From: Micromonospora sp. NBRC 110009 | Lineage (GTDB): Bacteria; Actinomycetota; Actinomycetes; Mycobacteriales; Micromonosporaceae | DNA length: 64,000 nucleotides | NCBI RefSeq assembly: GCF_030518795.1 | Contig: NZ_CP130427.1 | Location: 2,914,001-2,978,000, forward strand | Direction of reading: 5' to 3' | Shown: in pieces, positions 25,048 through 34,035 of the stretch | Layout: every line of letters starts with the position of its first letter | How positions within the stretch are numbered: position 1 is the stretch's first letter | Notes under the pieces: model-generated | Databases searched by the model: none | What the model was told of the DNA's origin: nothing | Seen by the model: only the letters and a program-made list of their open reading frames with translations | Made by a program: the position numbers and the translations under genes

Positions 25048-27849
25048 ATGTCGCCACGGATCCACCTCCCGAGCGGATGGGTGACCTTCGTGTTCACCGA
25101 CATCGAGGGCTCGACGCGGCTGGCCCAGCTGCTCGGTCCGGGCTACCGCCCGGTGCTGCGGGAACACCGTCGGCTGCTGCGTGACACGTTGGCCGACACC
25201 GACGGGGCGGAACTGTTGACCGAGGGGGACTCGTTCTTCCTCGCGTTCGACGACGCGGCTGCCGCGGTGAGCGCCTGCCTGACCGCGCAGCGCGCGCTGG
25301 CCAGCCACGACTGGCCCACCGCGGAGGCCGCACCCCGGGTGCGGATGGGCCTGCACACCGGGTACGCCGAACCCCGCGACGGCGAGTACGCCAGCCCCGA
25401 GGTGCACCGGGCCGCCCGGGTGGCGGCGGCCGCCCACGGTGGACAGGTGCTCTGCTCGGGCGCCACCGCCCGGCGCGCCCACCCGCTGCCGGACGGAGCG
25501 TCCCTGTTGGACCTCGGGCTGCACCGGCTGCGCGGCTTCGACGACCGGGAACGGCTGTTCCAGCTGGTGGCGCCCGGGCTGGAGCGAAGCTTCCCGCGCC
25601 CGCGTACCGCGGACGTGGTGGCGCACAACCTGCCCACCCAGGCCACCTCGTTCGTCGGCCGGGAGGCGGAACGGGCCGAGCTGGGTCGGCTGGTCGAGAG
25701 GTACCGGCTGGTCACCGTGCTGGGCGCGGGCGGCGCCGGTAAGACGCGGCTGGCGGTGGAGCTGGCCTCGGGGATCGTCGAGGTCTACCCGGACGGGGCG
25801 TGGTTCGTCGACGTCGCCGCGGTGACCGACCCGGGCCTCGTGGCGTTCGAGATCGCCGCCGTGCTCGGCCTCCGTCCGGAGCCCGGCCGCCCGATGGTGG
25901 ACACCCTGGTGGAGTACGCGGCCGCCCGCCGGATGCTGGTCGTGCTCGACACCTGCGACGCCCAGCCGGCGGCCTCGGGCGAGGTGATCTCCCGGTTGCT
26001 GGCCGGCGGCCGGGGTGTCCGGGTGCTCGCCACCAGCCGGGAGTCGTTCGGCCTGCCCGGCGAGGTGGTCTGGCGGATCCCGCCGCTCTCGGTGGACCCC
26101 GGCCCGGACGGCGGCGCGAGCGACGCGGTGGCCCTGCTGCTCGACCGCACCGCGGCGGCCCGGGGCGGCCGCCCGCCGGAGCTCACCGAGCAGGCCGACC
26201 TGCGGCGGGTGGTCAGCCGGCTGGACGGGCTGCCGCTCGCCATCGAGCTGGCCGCTGCCCGGTTGCGGGTGCTCTCGGCCGGTCAGCTCGCCGAGCGTCT
26301 CGACGACATGCTGGGCACCCTGGACGCCGGGCGGGTGGAGCCGGAGCCGCCGCCGGTGGAGGCCGGGTGGAGCGGCAACCAGCAGGACACGGTCGACCTG
26401 ATGGCCGCCGCCACCGGCATCGCGCCGCCCACCCCGGCGACCCGGGCCGTGCACCGCTCGGCGAGCACGCGCCACCTGACCATGCAGGCCACCGTCACCT
26501 GGTCCTACCGGACGCTGGGGGCCCGTTCGGCGCGGCTGCTGCGCTGGCTGTCGGTCTTCGCCGGCCCGGTGGACCTGCCGACCGTGCAGTGGCTGCTCGA
26601 CGACGACCCGCTCGACCCGCTCTCGGTGCTGGTGGACAAGTCGATGGTGCTGGCCGAGCCGCACGCCTCGGGCAGCACCTACCGGATGCTCGACCCGATC
26701 CGCGCGTACGCGGCCCGCCGGTTGGTCGAGGCCGGCGAGGAGCAGACCGCCCGGGAGCGGCACGTCGCCTGGTCCCGGCACGCCCTGGACCGCGCCCACC
26801 TGGGCGAGGACGGCCAGCCGGTCACCCTCTCCCTGTACGCGCTCGACCCGCTCGCCGGGGAGTTGCGGGCGGCGCTGCGCTGGTGCGCCACCGGCGGCAG
26901 CGCCCGCTTCGGGCTGCGGCTGGCCGGTGGGCTGGACCAGTGGTGGCGGGAGCGGGGGCTGGCCCGGGAGGGGCGGCTCTGGCTGTTCCGGCTCTACGGC
27001 CGGCTCGCCGAGACCGGCGAGGAGGTCCCGGATGCCGAGCTGGCGGCGGCGTACCACATGCACTCGCTGCACGCCGGCGCGGACGGCGAGTTCGGCGAGG
27101 AGCTGCGTTACTCGCAACGGGCCGAGGCGGCCGCCCGGCAGGCCGGCGACCTGGGCCTGCTGGCCCGGGTGCTGGCGGGCCGGGCCGCGCCGCTGGTCGA
27201 CATGGGACAGTTCGCCGAGGCGGAGCGGGTCTGCCGGGAGGTGATCGACTGGGCGCACGCGCAGGACGTGGTGCCCGACGCGCTGCACGCCGTCTACAAC
27301 CTGGCCGAGCTGCTCTGGCGCCGGGGCGCGCTGGACGAGGCGGCCGAGCTGCTGGGCGCGGCCCGGCCGGTGGAGGCGGCCCGCCCGGTGGAGCGGGGCC
27401 GGCGGTCGGTGGACATGCTGCTCGGCCTGGTGGCGCTGGTCCGGGGCGACCTGGTCGCCGCGCACGAGCACCTGCTGGTGGCGCTGCGCTCCCGGATGGC
27501 GCACGGCTACCTTGGGGGGGCGTGCGACACGTTGAACGCGATCGCGGTGCGCTGCGCGCTGGGCGGTCACCCGGTGACCGCGGCGCGGCTGTTCGGCGCG
27601 GCCCAGGCCACCCGGGCGAGCCTGCGCGCCACGCCGGGCATCTACGGGCCGTACTGGCTGGCCCGGCAGGCGGAGCTGCGCCGGGTGCTCGGCGACCCGG
27701 CGTTCGACGCGGCGTACGGCGCGGGCGCCGAGCTGGCCCTGGAGGAGGCGGCCACGCTGGCCCTCGGCGTGGAGCACCCCGACCTCGCGGCCGACTCCCC
27801 GCGCTTCACCGCCCCCACGCCGGCCCCACGCCGGTCCTCCGCCGGCTGA
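25048..27849 (+). CDS. Adenylate cyclase-like/STAND ATPase regulator with TPR-like C-terminus
   Basis: 933 residues; ATG 25048 is chosen over 25015 because GGAGG lies 8 nt upstream. A class III cyclase-like domain occupies ~12-185 (TFVFTDIEGSTRLAQLL, LTEGDSFFLAFDD, VRMGLHTGYAE), then an NTPase of the AfsR/STAND type (Walker A LGAGGAGKTRLAVELA near 240, Walker B-like MLVVLDTCDA, RGVRVLATSRESFG), and an alpha-helical TPR-like C-terminus. In the cyclase domain the usual transition-state Asn is replaced (VHRAARVAAAA rather than VNxAAR), so activity is uncertain. Such proteins sense ligands and regulate transcription or signalling. It converges with the phospholipase gene. Confidence 0.82.
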   Translation: MSPRIHLPSGWVTFVFTDIEGSTRLAQLLGPGYRPVLREHRRLLRDTLADTDGAELLTEGDSFFLAFDDAAAAVSACLTAQRALASHDWPTAEAAPRVRMGLHTGYAEPRDGEYASPEVHRAARVAAAAHGGQVLCSGATARRAHPLPDGASLLDLGLHRLRGFDDRERLFQLVAPGLERSFPRPRTADVVAHNLPTQATSFVGREAERAELGRLVERYRLVTVLGAGGAGKTRLAVELASGIVEVYPDGAWFVDVAAVTDPGLVAFEIAAVLGLRPEPGRPMVDTLVEYAAARRMLVVLDTCDAQPAASGEVISRLLAGGRGVRVLATSRESFGLPGEVVWRIPPLSVDPGPDGGASDAVALLLDRTAAARGGRPPELTEQADLRRVVSRLDGLPLAIELAAARLRVLSAGQLAERLDDMLGTLDAGRVEPEPPPVEAGWSGNQQDTVDLMAAATGIAPPTPATRAVHRSASTRHLTMQATVTWSYRTLGARSARLLRWLSVFAGPVDLPTVQWLLDDDPLDPLSVLVDKSMVLAEPHASGSTYRMLDPIRAYAARRLVEAGEEQTARERHVAWSRHALDRAHLGEDGQPVTLSLYALDPLAGELRAALRWCATGGSARFGLRLAGGLDQWWRERGLAREGRLWLFRLYGRLAETGEEVPDAELAAAYHMHSLHAGADGEFGEELRYSQRAEAAARQAGDLGLLARVLAGRAAPLVDMGQFAEAERVCREVIDWAHAQDVVPDALHAVYNLAELLWRRGALDEAAELLGAARPVEAARPVERGRRSVDMLLGLVALVRGDLVAAHEHLLVALRSRMAHGYLGGACDTLNAIAVRCALGGHPVTAARLFGAAQATRASLRATPGIYGPYWLARQAELRRVLGDPAFDAAYGAGAELALEEAATLALGVEHPDLAADSPRFTAPTPAPRRSSAG

Positions 27850-27900
27850 CCAGGAGGGTCAGGTCGGGACCCGGCGTACGGCGACCCGAACCTCCTGGTC
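27848..27900. terminator. Bidirectional hairpin between convergent genes
   Basis: GACCAGGAGG (27848-27857) pairs perfectly with CCTCCTGGTC (27891-27900), with further partial pairing of GC-rich bases inside. It sits between the ends of the cyclase-like gene and the phospholipase gene. No U-tract. Confidence 0.55.
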
Positions 27901-27912
27901 GGCGCAGCGGCG

Positions 27913-28452
27913 TCAGGAGCGGGCGGCGGCGCGTTCGGCCTGCGCCTTCATCCGGGCGGCGCGGTCGATGTCGGCCTGCTGGACGGCGGCCACGGAGCCG
28001 AAGACGCTGACCGCCTGGTAGTAGGTCCAGGCCAGGCTGTAGCAGGCCGGCCGGACGATCGAGCTGTAGGTGGCGCAGACCCGCTTCAGGTCCTCGTAGA
28101 AGGCGCTGTCGAGGCGGGACTTGTTGGCGGAGAAGACGCCCATGGCCTTGTAGTTCCGGTAGCCAAAGTCGTGCCGGTAGCAGGAGAGGCTGAAGTTGAA
28201 GCCGAGCGGGTTGTCGGGGCTGGACGAGCAGTAGTCGGTCGACCAGTCGAAGGCGTACTCGGACCAGGCGGCCTTGTTGAGCCGGCCGGCGTTCCAGGCG
28301 TTGTAGCTCGTCGCGCTGGTCTGGGTCCAGCTGGACAGCACGCTCAGCTTCTGCTCGCGGCTCACGGCGGCCGCCACGGGTGAGCTGACGCCGAGGACGG
28401 TGAGCAGGGCGAGCGTGCCGGTGGCGAGAAGGGTGGCGAGACGTCTGGACAC
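27913..28452 (-). CDS. Secreted prokaryotic phospholipase A2
   Basis: 179 residues, GTG start with GGAGGTACCC upstream. A signal peptide spans ~1-30 (LLATGTLALLTVLGVSSPVA, AAA). The mature ~150 residues carry the prokaryotic PLA2 signature CYRHDFGYRNY with the catalytic His-Asp pair, a Ca-binding region near CSSPDNPLGFNFSLSC, and four cysteines that could form two disulfides. It should hydrolyse the sn-2 ester of phospholipids outside the cell with calcium. Size and layout match Streptomyces violaceoruber-type PLA2. Likely a nutrient-scavenging exoenzyme, perhaps acting with the glycerophosphodiesterase at 58.4 kb, although the two are unlinked. Confidence 0.92.
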   Translation of the reverse strand: MSRRLATLLATGTLALLTVLGVSSPVAAAVSREQKLSVLSSWTQTSATSYNAWNAGRLNKAAWSEYAFDWSTDYCSSSPDNPLGFNFSLSCYRHDFGYRNYKAMGVFSANKSRLDSAFYEDLKRVCATYSSIVRPACYSLAWTYYQAVSVFGSVAAVQQADIDRAARMKAQAERAAARS

Positions 28453-28582
28453 GGGTACCTCCGCTGGGGGTGTGCGGTACGGCGGGTCACCGGCGGATCA
28501 CCGGATGTCGATAAGTGTCGATCAATCTCGCGGCGTCGGGGGATGGTCGAGGTGAGCTGTTGATGACATGCGTTCAAACAGA

Positions 28583-28622
28583 CGAATGCCCCCGGGCCGC
28601 CGTGGCGGCCCGGGGGCATTCG
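28583..28622 (-). terminator. Strong hairpin downstream of the GHL10 hydrolase gene
   Basis: An 18-bp perfect stem (28583-28600 with 28605-28622; CGAATGCCCCCGGGCCGC and complement) closes on a 4-nt loop, ending 7 bp after the hydrolase stop. Very stable; no clear U-run. It is also about 130 bp upstream of the phospholipase start and may insulate it. Confidence 0.85.
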
Positions 28623-28629
28623 GGCAGGG

Positions 28630-30291
28630 TCAGTGCACGAAGCGCGGCGGGCTGACCGGGCCCTCGTTCCAGGACCGGTCCAGCGCGCTCACGTAGTAGG
28701 TGTAGCGCGCGTCGGCCGCCGCGGTGGTGTCCACCCAGGACTGGACGTCGCCGTCCGTGCCCCGGACGGTGCCGACCAGGTGGGCCGCGTCGGCGAAGTC
28801 GCACCGCTCGGCGAGGCCGGTGCCGTCGAACCGGTAGATCGCGTACGAGGTGGCGGTGCCGAGCGGACCCTTGCCGTCGGCCGGCTGCCGCCAGCTCAGG
28901 CGCACGCCGTCGTCCTGCCGCTGCGCGCCGGTGACCACCGGGGCGAGCAGGGGCTGAGCCGGCAGCTGGGACATGGTCGGCACGAGCGCCGGGCGGGAGT
29001 AGTGCTCCGCCGTGTAGATGTCGGTGGCGCCGAGCCGGTTCGCCTTCACCTGCACCGCGGAGAAGTGCACGTTGCCGAGCACCTCCGGGTACGACCGGTT
29101 GAGCGTCAGGTGGTCCGACAGCTCGTGCGGGTTCATCCAGAACGACCCGTACGCCGGGTCACCGCTCTTGTAGTCGGCCTGGCCGATGTAGAGCTGGACG
29201 TTGGTGCCGCGCACGGTCTCCGCCCACCACGGCACCAGCCGGGCGTAGTCGGCCGCCGGGTACTGGCCGATGTACCAGTAGAGCTGCGGCACGATGTAGT
29301 CGATCCACTCCTCCTTGACCCACTTGCGGGTGTCGGCGGAGATGATGTCGTACGACTGCGAGCCGGTGGTGTCCGAGCCGTTCGGGTCGGCCGACTTGTT
29401 GCGCCAGATGCCGAACGGGCTGACCCCGAACTTCACCCACGGCTTTTCCGCCTTGATCTTGGCGTTCATCTCCTGGACGAGCAGGTTGATGTTGTCCCGC
29501 CGCCAGTCGGCCTTGTTGGTGAAGCCCCGGTTGTACTGGGCGAAGGTGGCGTCGTCCGGGTACTGGTAGGTGCCGCTCGGGTACGGGTAGAAGTAGTCGT
29601 CGAAGTGGACGGCGTCGACGTCGTACCGCTGCACCGCGTCCAGCATCGCGTTCTCGACGAACTCGCGGACCTCGGGGATGCCGGGGTTGTAGTAGAGCCG
29701 ACTGCCGGCGACTCCGGCCGGCGGGTAGGCGAACACCCAGTCCGGGTGCTGGCGGGCCGGGTGGTTCGGGGCCAGCTTCGAGATGTCCGCGCCGGCGCCG
29801 CTGGGGGCCGGCATGGAGACCCGGTACGGGTTCATCCAGGCGTGGAACTCCAGGTTCCGCTTGTGCGACTCCTCGACGAGGAAGGCCAGCGGGTCCCAGC
29901 CCGGGTCCTGGCCGCGCACCCCGGTCAGGTACTCCGACCACGGCTCGTACGGGGACGGCCAGAACGCGTCCGCGGTGGGGCGGACCTGGACCACGACGGC
30001 GTTGTGGTTCAGCTTCTGCGCCAGGTCGAGCCAGGCCAGGTACTCCGCCTTCTGCTTGGCGACCTGGTCGGGTGCGGTCTGCGAGGCCTTGGTGGGCCAG
30101 TCGATGTTCGTCACCGAGGCGATCCACATGGCCCGGAACTGCCGTTTCGGCGTGGCCGGGTTGGTGACGCAGGTGGTCGAGGAGGAGTCGGTGGTCGGGT
30201 CGTTCTCAGCGGCGGCCGCGGGGGTGCCGGCGACGAGCGCGCCGAGCAGCGCCACGGCCAGCCCGGCGGCTCTGAGCCGAGTTGCCTTCAT
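28630..30291 (-). CDS. Secreted GHL10/family 10-like glycoside hydrolase with fibronectin III-like tail
   Basis: 553 residues from ATG 30291 (MKATRLRAAGLAVALLGALV), which begins a clear signal peptide; AAGGGA lies ~10 nt upstream. The mature protein starts near AAAENDPTTDS. A GHL10 (DUF187) barrel runs from ~45 to ~400: RAMWIASVTNIDWP, NHNAVVVQVRPTADAFW, FHAWMNPYRV, VDAVHFDDYFYPYP and WIDYIVPQLYWYIGQ, with acidic residues in the DD and other strand ends as candidate catalysts. The last ~100 residues are fibronectin type III-like. Family members are linked to peptidoglycan or polysaccharide turnover; the substrate is not certain. A strong terminator follows. Confidence 0.85.
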   Translation of the reverse strand: MKATRLRAAGLAVALLGALVAGTPAAAAENDPTTDSSSTTCVTNPATPKRQFRAMWIASVTNIDWPTKASQTAPDQVAKQKAEYLAWLDLAQKLNHNAVVVQVRPTADAFWPSPYEPWSEYLTGVRGQDPGWDPLAFLVEESHKRNLEFHAWMNPYRVSMPAPSGAGADISKLAPNHPARQHPDWVFAYPPAGVAGSRLYYNPGIPEVREFVENAMLDAVQRYDVDAVHFDDYFYPYPSGTYQYPDDATFAQYNRGFTNKADWRRDNINLLVQEMNAKIKAEKPWVKFGVSPFGIWRNKSADPNGSDTTGSQSYDIISADTRKWVKEEWIDYIVPQLYWYIGQYPAADYARLVPWWAETVRGTNVQLYIGQADYKSGDPAYGSFWMNPHELSDHLTLNRSYPEVLGNVHFSAVQVKANRLGATDIYTAEHYSRPALVPTMSQLPAQPLLAPVVTGAQRQDDGVRLSWRQPADGKGPLGTATSYAIYRFDGTGLAERCDFADAAHLVGTVRGTDGDVQSWVDTTAAADARYTYYVSALDRSWNEGPVSPPRFVH

Positions 30292-30598
30292 GCGGTGCAG
30301 TCCCTTCGTTGGGGCTCCCGGGCAGTTTCGGGTGGCGGCGGACGGTCGGCGCATCCGGCAAGATTCGCCGCAGGACATCTGTCGCCGGTAGAAAACTTTC
30401 ACCTATCCCGATGGCGCGCAAGACTTCCGGGCGGATCGACGCCCAGATGGGGCCAAATGTCCGAGGGGTGAGCCGGCCCACAGGCTGATTCGTGACCTTT
30501 CCGACCCGCGCCGCGCGTGATTAGGGGGCGGAAGCCCTGGGTAGCTAGGCCGGTCACTGGCCGCCACCGTGGTGGTCTCACGGTCGGGAGGTGATCAG
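30292..30598. other. Intergenic region between GHL10 gene and APC permease gene
   Basis: 307 bp between divergent genes. It must hold both promoters, but none stands out; the region around 30515-30560 (with GGCGGAAGCCC and GGCCGGTCACTGGCC) could fold into short hairpins as a leader of the permease mRNA. I could not match it to a known riboswitch. Confidence 0.4.
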
Positions 30599-32101
30599 GT
30601 GTCCGTGCTGCGGACCAAGCCGATCAAGGACGTGCTGGCGCACAGCGAGGCCGACGGCAGCGAGGACACCGGGGGCCGGGGCGGCCTGCGCCGCCGGCTC
30701 GGCGCGTTCGACCTGATGGGCTTCGGCATCGGCATCGTGATCGGCACCGGCATCTTCACCCTCACCGGCATCGAGGCGAAGAACACGGCCGGCCCCGGCG
30801 TGGTCATCTCGTTCGCCATCGGCGGCGTGGTCGCCCTGCTCGCCGCCCTCTGCTACGCCGAACTGGCCTCCAGCGTGCCGACCGCCGGCAGCGCCTACAC
30901 CTACGCGTACGCCACGATGGGCGAGATCGTCGCCTGGATCATCGGCTGGGACCTGCTGCTGGAGTTCGCGCTCGGCTCGGCGGTGGTGGCCCGGGGCTGG
31001 TCCGGCTACCTCGCCGAACTCCTCGGCCTGCCCAGCGCCTGGTTCGCCGAGGAGGGCAGCATCGTCAACCTCGGCGCGATCGCCATCGTGCTGATCCTCG
31101 GCGCCGTCGGCATCGTCGGCATCCGGGAATCCGCCCGGGTGACCAACCTGCTGGTCCTGGTCAAGGTGGCCATCTGCGTCTTCGTCGTGGTCGCCGGGCT
31201 GTTCTTCGTGAAGGCCGCCAACCTCAGCCCGTTCATCCCGGCCGCCGAGCCGGCCGGCGGCGGCGAGGACGGCATCCGGCAGCCGGTCACCCAGGCCATC
31301 TTCGGGCTCGAACCGTCGGTCTTCGGCTTCGCCGGCGTGCTCACCGCCGCCGCGGTGGTGTTCTTCGCGTACACCGGTTTCGAGGCCGTGGCGAACCTCG
31401 GCGAGGAGACGAAGCAGCCCCGCCGCGACCTGCCGCTGGGCCTGCTCGGCACGCTGGGCATCTCGACGGTGCTGTACATCGGCGTCTCGCTGGTGGTGGT
31501 CGGCATGGTGCACTACACCGACATCGACGAGGGCGCCCCGATCGCGTCCGCCTTCAAGGCGGCCGGCGCCGGCTGGGCCGCCATCCTGGTCTCCATCGCC
31601 GCCATCGCCGGCCTGACCAGCGTCATCCTGGTCGACCTGGTGGCCATGGGCCGGATCGGTTTCGCCATCGCCCGGGACGGGCTGATCCCGCCGTCCATCG
31701 CCAAGGTGCACCCGCGCTGGGGCACGCCGTACCGGATCTCGGCGATCATGACGATCGGCGTGGCGCTGCTCGCCGGCCTCCTGCCGCTCTCGGCCCTCGC
31801 CGACCTGGTCAGCATCGGCGCGCTCTGCGCGTTCGTGCTGGTGTCCGTCGCGGTGCCGATCCTGCGCCGCCGCCGGCCGGACCTGGAGCGGCCGTTCAAG
31901 GTGCCGTTCTCGCCGGTGGTGCCGATCGTGTCGGCGCTGGCCTGCCTCTACCTGATGCTCAACCTGTCGGTGGAGACGTGGATCCGGTTCCTCGCCTGGA
32001 TGCTCCTCGGCGGCGTCATCTACTTCGGCTACGGCCACCGGCGCAACCGGCTGGCCCGCCGCGAGCAGGCCGCCGCGCCCGAGCCCGCCGCCACCCACTG
32101 A
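30599..32101 (+). CDS. APC-superfamily amino acid permease
   Basis: 500 residues from GTG 30599 with GGGAGG upstream. The protein has about 12 hydrophobic segments, opening with the APC motif GFGIGIVIGTGIFTLTGIEA near residue 38, followed by LLAALCYAELASSVPTAGSA and FFAYTGFEAVANLGEE (typical of the CAT-like cationic amino acid group, YhdG/YfnA type). It should import amino acids by proton- or gradient-coupled transport. Single gene, divergent from the GHL10 hydrolase; a palindromic repeat follows the stop. Substrate not determinable. Confidence 0.9.
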   Translation: MSVLRTKPIKDVLAHSEADGSEDTGGRGGLRRRLGAFDLMGFGIGIVIGTGIFTLTGIEAKNTAGPGVVISFAIGGVVALLAALCYAELASSVPTAGSAYTYAYATMGEIVAWIIGWDLLLEFALGSAVVARGWSGYLAELLGLPSAWFAEEGSIVNLGAIAIVLILGAVGIVGIRESARVTNLLVLVKVAICVFVVVAGLFFVKAANLSPFIPAAEPAGGGEDGIRQPVTQAIFGLEPSVFGFAGVLTAAAVVFFAYTGFEAVANLGEETKQPRRDLPLGLLGTLGISTVLYIGVSLVVVGMVHYTDIDEGAPIASAFKAAGAGWAAILVSIAAIAGLTSVILVDLVAMGRIGFAIARDGLIPPSIAKVHPRWGTPYRISAIMTIGVALLAGLLPLSALADLVSIGALCAFVLVSVAVPILRRRRPDLERPFKVPFSPVVPIVSALACLYLMLNLSVETWIRFLAWMLLGGVIYFGYGHRRNRLARREQAAAPEPAATH

Positions 32102-32108
32102 TGTGTAA

Positions 32109-32185
32109 GCAGGGGCCCCTTCTTAACGCCCAGTGTTAAGAAGGGGCCCTGCGCTACCTGAGGCGTTAAAAGGGGGCCCTTCCTT
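32109..32185. repeat. GGGCCC-centred palindromic repeat cluster / bidirectional terminator
   Basis: GCAGGGGCCCCTTCTTAAC (32109-32127) pairs with GTTAAGAAGGGGCCCTGC (32135-32152), leaving a 7-nt loop and one bulged G. A third related unit, GTTAAAAGGGGGCCCTTCC, follows near 32165-32183. Lying between the convergent permease and GH43 genes, it can act as a terminator. I recall similar GGGCCC/TTAACGC units as frequent intergenic repeats in Micromonosporaceae genomes. Confidence 0.8.
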
Positions 32186-32190
32186 GCACC

Positions 32191-33204
32191 TCAGGGCTTG
32201 GGTTGCGGGCCGGCGGTCGGGCCCTTGACGACCGGCTTGCCGTCGGTCCAGACGACCTCGTCGAGCCAGACCTGGCGGCCGGGTTCAATGGAGCCCTCCT
32301 GGCCGGGCGGCCAGGCGTGGTAGAGCAGCCAGGTGCGGCCGTCCTGCTCCACGATGGAGGCGTGGCCCGGGCCGGAGGCGGCGGCGTTGCCCTTCAGGAT
32401 CGGGTTCTCCGCGGCCTTCACGCACGGCCCGGTCGGGCTCTCGCAGACCGCGTACCCCTCGGCGTAGGTTGCCTTGTCATAGGCGTTGGCGGCGAAGAAG
32501 AGGTAGAGCCTTCCGTCGTGCCGGTGGAAGAAGGGGCCCTCGACCAGGGTGCCCTCCCAGGGCTCGGTCTGCTTCAGCAGCTTCGTCGGGGTGCCGACCA
32601 GACGCAGCCCGTCGTCGCTGAGCCGCTGCGACCAGAGCCAGGTGTCCACCCCGATCGCGTTCCCGTCGTTCTTCCAGAGCAGCCAGAGGCTCCCGTCGTC
32701 GTCCCGATACGGGCTGGCGTCGATCGACCCGCCCAGCTCCGCCTGGCAGATCAGCGGCCCGGCCGAGTCGTCGCGGTACGGCCCCAGCGGGGTGGCCGCC
32801 ACCGCCCGCCCCACGCACTGCCGGCCGGAGGCCCGGTCGGCCACCGTGTAGTAGAGGACGAACCGGTCCGGGGCGAGCTGGATGGCCTCCGGCGCCCAGG
32901 TCTTTCCCGCGTCCGCCCAGCCGGGCAGCTCCGGCAGAGCGTCCCCGGCCTCGGCCCAGTCGACCAGGTCGGGGGAGGTGAGCACCGGGACGTTGCGGCC
33001 GCCGGAGTTGGTGTGGAACAGGTACCAGGTCTCGCCGACCCGGATCGCCTGCGGGTCGGGGGCGTCGCTCCGGACGACCGGGTTGGTGAACACGCGCGCG
33101 TCCTCCGGCGTACTCGATGGGGTGGGTCCGCTGCCGCAACCAGCGACGAGCAGCGCGGCGGCCAGGGCGGCCGCGCCGAGTCGCCGGGTCCTCCGGTCGA
33201 TCAT
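32191..33204 (-). CDS. GH43-family glycoside hydrolase lipoprotein (arabinanase/beta-xylosidase type)
   Basis: 337 residues, ATG overlapping the permease stop (ATGA). The N-terminal signal ends in a lipobox (LLVAGCGSG), so the mature enzyme is probably lipid-anchored. The five-bladed GH43 fold is shown by the general base Asp in VRSDAPDPQAIRVG, the pKa-modulating Asp in SIDASPYRDDDGSLWLLW, and the acid Glu in LVEGPFFHRHDGRLYLFF. It should release arabinose or xylose from oligosaccharides at the cell surface, feeding the ABC transporter encoded just upstream. Last gene of the five-gene operon. Confidence 0.88.
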   Translation of the reverse strand: MIDRRTRRLGAAALAAALLVAGCGSGPTPSSTPEDARVFTNPVVRSDAPDPQAIRVGETWYLFHTNSGGRNVPVLTSPDLVDWAEAGDALPELPGWADAGKTWAPEAIQLAPDRFVLYYTVADRASGRQCVGRAVAATPLGPYRDDSAGPLICQAELGGSIDASPYRDDDGSLWLLWKNDGNAIGVDTWLWSQRLSDDGLRLVGTPTKLLKQTEPWEGTLVEGPFFHRHDGRLYLFFAANAYDKATYAEGYAVCESPTGPCVKAAENPILKGNAAASGPGHASIVEQDGRTWLLYHAWPPGQEGSIEPGRQVWLDEVVWTDGKPVVKGPTAGPQPKP

Positions 33205-34025
33205 CCCTTCAGGCCGCTCCGCGAGACACCCTGGATGACGTGCCGCTGGGCGAGCACGAAGAGGATCAGCACCGGCACGCTGGCCAGCACCGCCCCCGCC
33301 ATGATCACCGGGTAGTCGGTCACGTAGGCGCCCTGGAGCAGCCCCAGGCCGGCCGGCAGGGTCAGCCGCTCCGGGCTGAACAGCACGTAGACCGGCCAGA
33401 GGAAGTCGTTCCAGTTGGCCAGGAACGACAGCACCGCGAGGGTGGCCAGCGCCGGCTTCGACAGCGGCAGCAGCACCCGGGTGAAGATCTCCCAGTGGTT
33501 CGCCCCGTCCAGCACAGCCGCCTCCTCCAGCTCGGCCGGGATGGAGAGGAAGAACTGGCGCAGGAAGAACACCCCGAACGCGCTCGCCGCGCCGGGCACG
33601 ATCACCACGGTCAGCGTGTCGATCCAGTTCAGCCGCTCGGCGATCACGAAGTTCGGGATGATCAACGAGGTGGGTGGGAGGAAGAGCGTCCCGACGATCA
33701 GCGCGAAGCTCAGCTTCCGCCCGGGGAACCGCAGCCGGGCCAGGGCGTACCCGGCCATCGACGCGGTGACCAGCACGAGCAGCGTGTGCAGGCTGGCCGC
33801 CAGCATGCTGTTGACGAACCAGCGCAGCACCGGGTTGGCGGTGTTGTTGACGATCTGGTCGTAGCCGTACGTGGAGAACGGGTTCGGCAACCAGCTCGGC
33901 GGGTCCTGCTGCGCGTCGTCGTAGGTCTTCAGCGAGGTCAGGGCCATCCAGACCAGCGGGGTCACGAACACCGCCGTGATCAGGAGCAGCACGCCGTAGC
34001 GCACCGCCCGACGCACGTTCGTCAT
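33201..34025 (-). CDS. Carbohydrate ABC transporter permease (MalG-type)
   Basis: 274 residues, ATG with GAGGGG upstream. Six membrane segments and the inner-membrane EAA loop are seen in ELEEAAVLDGANHWEIFTRV followed by LLPLSKPALATLAVLSFL. It forms the membrane channel with the MalF-type partner. Its stop overlaps the GH43 start, and the partner permease ends 10 bp upstream. No ATPase is encoded in the cluster, so it presumably uses a shared MsiK-type ATPase as in Streptomyces. Confidence 0.93.
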   Translation of the reverse strand: MTNVRRAVRYGVLLLITAVFVTPLVWMALTSLKTYDDAQQDPPSWLPNPFSTYGYDQIVNNTANPVLRWFVNSMLAASLHTLLVLVTASMAGYALARLRFPGRKLSFALIVGTLFLPPTSLIIPNFVIAERLNWIDTLTVVIVPGAASAFGVFFLRQFFLSIPAELEEAAVLDGANHWEIFTRVLLPLSKPALATLAVLSFLANWNDFLWPVYVLFSPERLTLPAGLGLLQGAYVTDYPVIMAGAVLASVPVLILFVLAQRHVIQGVSRSGLKG

Positions 34026-34035
34026 GGTCGTCCCC

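Noticed and set aside
30480..30598. Possible riboswitch ahead of the APC permease
   Set aside because: Short hairpins can be drawn, but I cannot match the conserved core of any riboswitch class; a covariance-model search would decide.
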